Shown piece after piece: positions 60,559-64,000 of a DNA stretch of 64,000 nt. The notes beneath the pieces are model-generated. The model was not told where the DNA came from. It did not search any database and worked only from the letters and a program-made list of their open reading frames with translations. The DNA is taken from the NCBI GenBank assembly GCA_947495975.1, contig CANMBE010000011.1, forward strand, positions 29,849-93,848. Direction: 5' to 3'. Source of the stretch: Ignavibacteria bacterium. GTDB lineage: Bacteria; Bacteroidota; Ignavibacteria; Kapaibacteriales; Kapaibacteriaceae. Positions within the stretch are counted from its first letter, which is position 1. Each line of letters starts with the position of its first letter. A program made the position numbers and the translations under genes.

Positions 60559-61440
60559 ATGGTGCATACAACGTCTCTCTCGCGATATCCGCTCTTCCGT
60601 CGCGGCAAGGTTCGCGATGTCTATGATCTTGGCGATCGCCTTCTCATAGTTGCCACCGATCGCATTTCGGCATTTGATGTTGTAATGCAGGAAACCATCC
60701 CCGATAAAGGGGCGCTCCTTACTGCAATCTCTGCTCATTGGTTTGAATCGCTGAGCAAGGTAGTACCGAATCACATCATATCGTATGATGTTACCACCAT
60801 CAGTGATCTCACCGATGAAGAAGTAGAGCTTCTGTTTGGTAGATCAATGATTGTACGCAAGACAAGCCCCCTACCAGTTGAATGTGTTGTTCGCGGCTAC
60901 CTCGCAGGTTCCGGTTGGAAGGAATACAGCGCATCGAAGACTGTTTGTGGCATTCCATTGCCAGAAGGATACGTAGAATCCTCGCGCTTAGCAGAACCAA
61001 TCTTTACCCCTGCTACAAAGGCAGAAGAAGGTCATGACGAGAACATCTCTTTTGAGCAATCCGCAGAAATTCTCGGCTTGGAAACAGCGACAAGCGTACG
61101 AGACTACAGTTTTGCGCTCTTCAATGCAGCATCAAAAGATGTTGAGGGTAAGGGGCTTATCCTAGCCGATACAAAATTTGAATTTGGCATTGTTGATGAT
61201 TCAGTGATTCTGATTGATGAAGCACTAACGCCGGATTCATCGCGGTATTGGCTTGCATCGGAATATGCTCCGGGTTCTTTGCAGTACAATTTTGACAAGC
61301 AAATTTTGAGAGACTGGCTTGAGACCACGACGTGGAATAAGACGTATCCACCTCCATCATTGCCCGACTCCGTTATTGAAGGCACAAGAGCAAAGTACAT
61401 TGAAGCGTACGAACGTATTACGGGGCGAACGTGGCTCTAA
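60559..61440 (+). CDS. purC: Phosphoribosylaminoimidazole-succinocarboxamide synthase
   Basis: SAICAR synthetase, joining CAIR and aspartate with ATP in purine biosynthesis. The 293-residue protein shows the family blocks: FRRGKVRDVYDLGDRLLIVATDRISAFDVV near residue 13 (glycine-rich ATP loop, by position), IPDKGALLTAISAHWF, RKTSPLPVECVVRGYLAGSGWKEY near 100 (quoted in part), and the C-terminal LADTKFEFG and LIDEALTPDSSRYW. The length is the 'long' type with an ~50-residue C-terminal extension, common in this lineage. It overlaps the rodA start by 10 nt. A second purine gene (purA) lies at the left end of the window. Confidence 0.96.
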   Translation: MVHTTSLSRYPLFRRGKVRDVYDLGDRLLIVATDRISAFDVVMQETIPDKGALLTAISAHWFESLSKVVPNHIISYDVTTISDLTDEEVELLFGRSMIVRKTSPLPVECVVRGYLAGSGWKEYSASKTVCGIPLPEGYVESSRLAEPIFTPATKAEEGHDENISFEQSAEILGLETATSVRDYSFALFNAASKDVEGKGLILADTKFEFGIVDDSVILIDEALTPDSSRYWLASEYAPGSLQYNFDKQILRDWLETTTWNKTYPPPSLPDSVIEGTRAKYIEAYERITGRTWL

Positions 61441-62723
61441 ATAATTTCATGCTCGATGAAGACGACGTGGCGCTGCAGCGCAGAGTGAATGATCTTCTTG
61501 ATTGGGGATTGTTACTTGCTGTTGCCGGCGTGCTTGCAATGGGACTCATCTCCATCTACAGCGCTGCGCATGGTATGGGCTCTGATTCAATTTTTAAGAG
61601 ACAGTTGTTCTTTGCAGCCATCGGTATTGCTGCGGCAGGAGTTTTCTTTTTTCTCCCCGAGCACTGGTTCCGCGACCTTTCCTATCCTCTTTATGGAATA
61701 GGTATTCTCATACTCATTGCAGTGCTCACGCCGTTGGGACACGTTGTTAATGGCCAGCAGTGTTGGATTCAGATTGGAAGTTTTTCCTTCCAACCATCTG
61801 AACTCGCAAAACTTACCACTCTGATGGCGGTTGCTCGATATACTGGGCGCAAAGGCTTTGATATTCGCACGCTACGAGATCTGTTTGTAGTTGTTGCATT
61901 GTTTGTACTTCCCATTGCTCTTGTGATGATGCAGCCCGATACAGGCTCTGCAACGGTGTTCCTAGCAATGTTACTTGGAGTATACCTCTGGACCGGCGGC
62001 GATTTGTTCTTTCTCTACTTCGTTGCTGTAGCGCCATTTGTTGCGGCTTCAGCTTTGTATGGGGTGTTGTTCGACAACATGATTTGGTTTGCCATTGTAA
62101 CCGCGCTTGTCTCGCTTGGCGCATTTCTTTTTCGGCGAAATTTAATCCTTACCATCGTGGCCTGCATAGTTCTTGTTGGTGCAGGTCTGGCCGTGAAGCC
62201 CGCGTTTGAATCGCTGGAGACGTACAAGCAAAGTAGACTTATCACACTCTTTGAACCGGAGCGCAACCCTCGCGGCACAGGCTATCACGTTATACAATCA
62301 ATCCTAGCCGTTGGCTCTGGAGGAATTACTGGCAAGGGTTTTCTTAAGGGAACACAAACGCAGTTGCGGTACATTCCAGAGCAGTGGACAGATTTTATTT
62401 TCTGTGTACCTACCGAGGAGTTTGGATTTGTGGGAGGCACTATTGTCATCGCGTTGTTGGCAAGCGTGGTCTTTCGTGCTCTCAACATTGCTTCACTCGC
62501 ACGCTCATCGTTTGCGAGCATCATTGCCATAGGATTTGCCTCGCTCCTTACGTACCATACAATGGTGAACATCGGAATGGCGGTGGGCCTCTTTCCCGTC
62601 ATGGGAATCCCTTTGCCATTTCTTAGCGCAGGGGGCACTGCTTTGATTGCAAACATCGCCGTTGTTGGAATACTGTTGAATTTCTATAAGACCAGACGCA
62701 GGCGCGCATCAGGTGTACCATGA
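61431..62723 (+). CDS. rodA: Rod shape-determining protein RodA (SEDS glycosyltransferase)
   Basis: Peptidoglycan glycosyltransferase of the SEDS family that acts with PBP2 and the MreBCD complex in cell elongation. The ~430-residue protein has about ten TM helices. Its landmark blocks are GHVVNGQQCWIQIGSFSFQPSELAKLT near residue 105 (quoted by position), MMQPDTGSATVFLAML near 163, and SLITLFEPERNPRGTGYHVIQSILAVGSGGITGKGFLKGTQTQLRYIPEQWTDFIFCVPTEEFGFVGG (positions ~265-340, by position; the SEDS signature region). GIPLPFLSAGGTALIA closes it near 405. GTG 61431 overlaps purC; ATG 61449 is the alternative. No mre genes are in the window. Confidence 0.94.
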   Translation: MALNNFMLDEDDVALQRRVNDLLDWGLLLAVAGVLAMGLISIYSAAHGMGSDSIFKRQLFFAAIGIAAAGVFFFLPEHWFRDLSYPLYGIGILILIAVLTPLGHVVNGQQCWIQIGSFSFQPSELAKLTTLMAVARYTGRKGFDIRTLRDLFVVVALFVLPIALVMMQPDTGSATVFLAMLLGVYLWTGGDLFFLYFVAVAPFVAASALYGVLFDNMIWFAIVTALVSLGAFLFRRNLILTIVACIVLVGAGLAVKPAFESLETYKQSRLITLFEPERNPRGTGYHVIQSILAVGSGGITGKGFLKGTQTQLRYIPEQWTDFIFCVPTEEFGFVGGTIVIALLASVVFRALNIASLARSSFASIIAIGFASLLTYHTMVNIGMAVGLFPVMGIPLPFLSAGGTALIANIAVVGILLNFYKTRRRRASGVP

Positions 62724-63691
62724 ACATGCGCCTCGCTGTATCATCTGGCGATGTGAACGGTATTGGTCTGCGTTGTTTTGCAGATGCCTGCTCACACGTT
62801 GAATTCAATGCGTCAATAGAGCTTCTGATTGATGCAAGTACTCTTGTTGATGCGATCTCTGCATATAGGATGCCGGGTATCGTTGTTGATAGCGTATGGC
62901 ATGTAGGAGAGAATAAGATTTCGATTGTTCCTATAAGCGCTGCCACTTGTGTGACTCCGGGAGTGATAACTGAAGATGCTTCGAGGTGTGCTATTGCATC
63001 CTTGGAGAATGCAATCGCGCGTGTTGCATCAGGTGTCGCAGATGCACTCGTAACACTCCCAATCAATAAATACGCATTGAACAACATTGGGTGGATATTT
63101 GCTGGTCAGACCGAGATGATTGCTGACATTGTTGGAGGAACGCCGCTCATGGTTCTGTGCACGCGCGATGTACGCGTAGCCCTCGCTACCATCCACGTGC
63201 CCCTTTCAACGGTGTCGAGTCTACTCACAATACAACTCATTGCTGAGCGCATTGCTGCACTATGTCATCACCTTGTTGTGGATCTTGGTCTCATTAATCC
63301 ACAAATAGCGGTGCTGTCCGTAGATCCGCATGCAGGCGAACATGGTGTTATTGGCACAATCGATGATACGGTAGTGCTACCTGCAATCGAGCTCGCACGT
63401 GCTAGCGAGTACCATGTTGACGGCCCACATCCTGCCGACGGTTTTTTTGCATTTGGTGCGTACAAAAAGTACGACGGCATTGTGGCTATGTATCATGATC
63501 AGGGGCTCATCCCATTAAAGCTTCTTGCGCAGGGGGCTGGTGTAAACTGCACGGCTGCACTTCGCATCGTAAGAACATCACCCGATCATGGAACGGCATA
63601 CAACATTAGCGTGCATGACGCAGTTGATTGTGCAAGTACGATTGAAGCCATCGAAATGGCTATACGCATAGCGCGCAATCGCCTTTCGTAG
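62720..63691 (+). CDS. pdxA: 4-hydroxythreonine-4-phosphate dehydrogenase
   Basis: NAD-dependent oxidative decarboxylation in pyridoxal-5'-phosphate synthesis (DXP-dependent route). The 323-residue protein has the N-terminal SSGDVNGIGLRCF block (a variant of GDPAGIGPE), PINKYALNNIGWIFAGQTEMIAD near residue 115 (quoted in part), VLSVDPHAGEHGVIGTIDD near 195 and VDGPHPADGFFAFGAYKKYDGIVAMYHDQGLIPLK near 230-270 (by position), carrying the metal/substrate His residues, then SPDHGTAYNI. The GDVNGIG instead of GDPAGIG deviates from most PdxA proteins but the metal-site motifs are intact. It overlaps rodA by 4 nt and is the last gene before the rRNA operon end. Confidence 0.93.
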   Translation: MNMRLAVSSGDVNGIGLRCFADACSHVEFNASIELLIDASTLVDAISAYRMPGIVVDSVWHVGENKISIVPISAATCVTPGVITEDASRCAIASLENAIARVASGVADALVTLPINKYALNNIGWIFAGQTEMIADIVGGTPLMVLCTRDVRVALATIHVPLSTVSSLLTIQLIAERIAALCHHLVVDLGLINPQIAVLSVDPHAGEHGVIGTIDDTVVLPAIELARASEYHVDGPHPADGFFAFGAYKKYDGIVAMYHDQGLIPLKLLAQGAGVNCTAALRIVRTSPDHGTAYNISVHDAVDCASTIEAIEMAIRIARNRLS

Positions 63692-63831
63692 CGCTTACGA
63701 ATGTTCTTTTATAGCACCCGTGGCTGTGGAAGGTGAATCCGTGAATTCCGCACAAAAAACCCTATAGAGGCCAGCTTCAGATGAACGTAGCTTTCTGAGG
63801 GAAGTGAGAGGCGCCGCGTATAACGCAAAGA

Positions 63832-63859
63832 GCTCCTGCATGCGAGCGCATACAGGAGC
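63832..63859 (-). terminator. Terminator of the rRNA operon
   Basis: GCTCCTG (63832-63838) and CAGGAGC (63853-63859) are the ends of a nearly perfect stem (GCTCCTGcaTGCG/CGCAtaCAGGAGC) with a 2-nt loop. On the minus strand it lies about 15 nt after the 5S rRNA and is followed by TCTTTGCG, a modest U-tract. Confidence 0.75.
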
Positions 63860-63873
63860 AATTTGAAAGAATA

Positions 63874-63989
63874 CCTGGCGACTACCTACTCTGCCACACC
63901 AGTTCAGATGCAGTACCATCGGCGCAACGGGGCTTAACTACTCTGTTCGGAATGGGAAGAGGTGTGACCCCCGCGCAATCGTCACCAAG
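63874..63989 (-). rRNA. rrf: 5S ribosomal RNA
   Basis: The minus-strand sequence begins TTGGTGACGATTGCGCGGGGG and contains the conserved core CCCATTCCGAACAGAG and TTAAGC...GCCGATGGTACTGC, ending in TAGTCGCCAGG, whose bases pair with the 5' end. About 115 nt, the normal 5S length, and closely similar in the core to Bacteroidota 5S. The 23S and 16S genes should lie beyond the right edge, transcribed toward this end. An intrinsic-type terminator follows. Confidence 0.95.
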
Positions 63990-64000
63990 ATGATTGTTTT

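Noticed and set aside
63695..63919. 74-codon minus-strand ORF
   Set aside because: It overlaps the 5S rRNA and its terminator and has no protein features.

Overview
The window looks like a chromosome segment from a gene-dense, Gram-negative member of the Bacteroidota/Chlorobi lineage, perhaps Kapabacteria- or Ignavibacteria-like. Four proteins end in type IX secretion (T9SS) sorting-domain-like tails. There is a PorE-like outer-membrane protein, Bacteroidota-type promoter elements (TA-N2-TTTG) sit just upstream of many start codons, the 5S rRNA resembles Bacteroidota 5S, and kynurenine 3-monooxygenase, leucine dehydrogenase and propionyl-CoA carboxylase beta are present. The species assignment is inference. 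Most genes are ordinary chromosomal genes packed tightly, often with 4-nt ATGA overlaps. I saw no phage, IS element, CRISPR array or tRNA gene.

Layout. 1-5973 (minus): secD-secF-STAS protein-purA, then a secreted YCF48/BNR-like propeller protein that runs off the left edge. 6053-15145 (plus): a long run of trmB, aat, a PorE-like lipoprotein, a class A PBP, a FAH-family hydrolase, two lipoproteins and kmo. 15142-26079 (mostly minus): a huge glycine-rich T9SS cargo protein, a BadF-type sugar kinase, a DUF3108 protein, a C-terminal processing protease, and an IgGFc-domain T9SS protein cotranscribed with a purple-acid-type phosphatase; ldcA lies on plus. 26062-29285 (plus): SpoU methyltransferase, MqnA-like protein, transaldolase, redoxin-like exported protein, TetR regulator. 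29310-32175: divergent membrane acyltransferase and CrtI-like desaturase. 32469-39253 (minus): a DUF4397 lipoprotein, then a second surface operon (cohesin-like T9SS protein, IgGFc-barrel protein, CcmB, metallophosphoesterase lipoprotein). 39280-45552: prfA, MarR, CAP-domain protein, pccB (minus), small membrane protein, two glycosyltransferases. 45505-52062 (minus): universal stress protein, fbp, Tat-type superoxide dismutase, RRM protein, leucine dehydrogenase, nusB, SBBP-repeat T9SS protein. 52128-57349 (plus): giant TPR/DUF3857/transglutaminase protein, thiamine pyrophosphokinase, esterase. 57407-58444: two unknown minus-strand genes. 58621-63691 (plus): miaB, membrane protein, purC, rodA, pdxA. 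The window closes with the 3' end of an rRNA operon (5S, minus strand) and its terminator.

The genes combine cell-envelope construction (PBP, RodA, LdcA, SecDF, PorE-like, CcmB) with T9SS surface cargo and central metabolism. The most interesting signals are: two separate operons that each pair an IgGFc-domain surface protein with a secreted metallophosphatase; a dispersed AGGGG(G)CT motif far above chance expectation; a recurrent near-leaderless promoter arrangement; a strong hairpin terminator embedded in the coding end of a convergent gene; and a tiny signal-peptide-like ORF with its own perfect promoter element.
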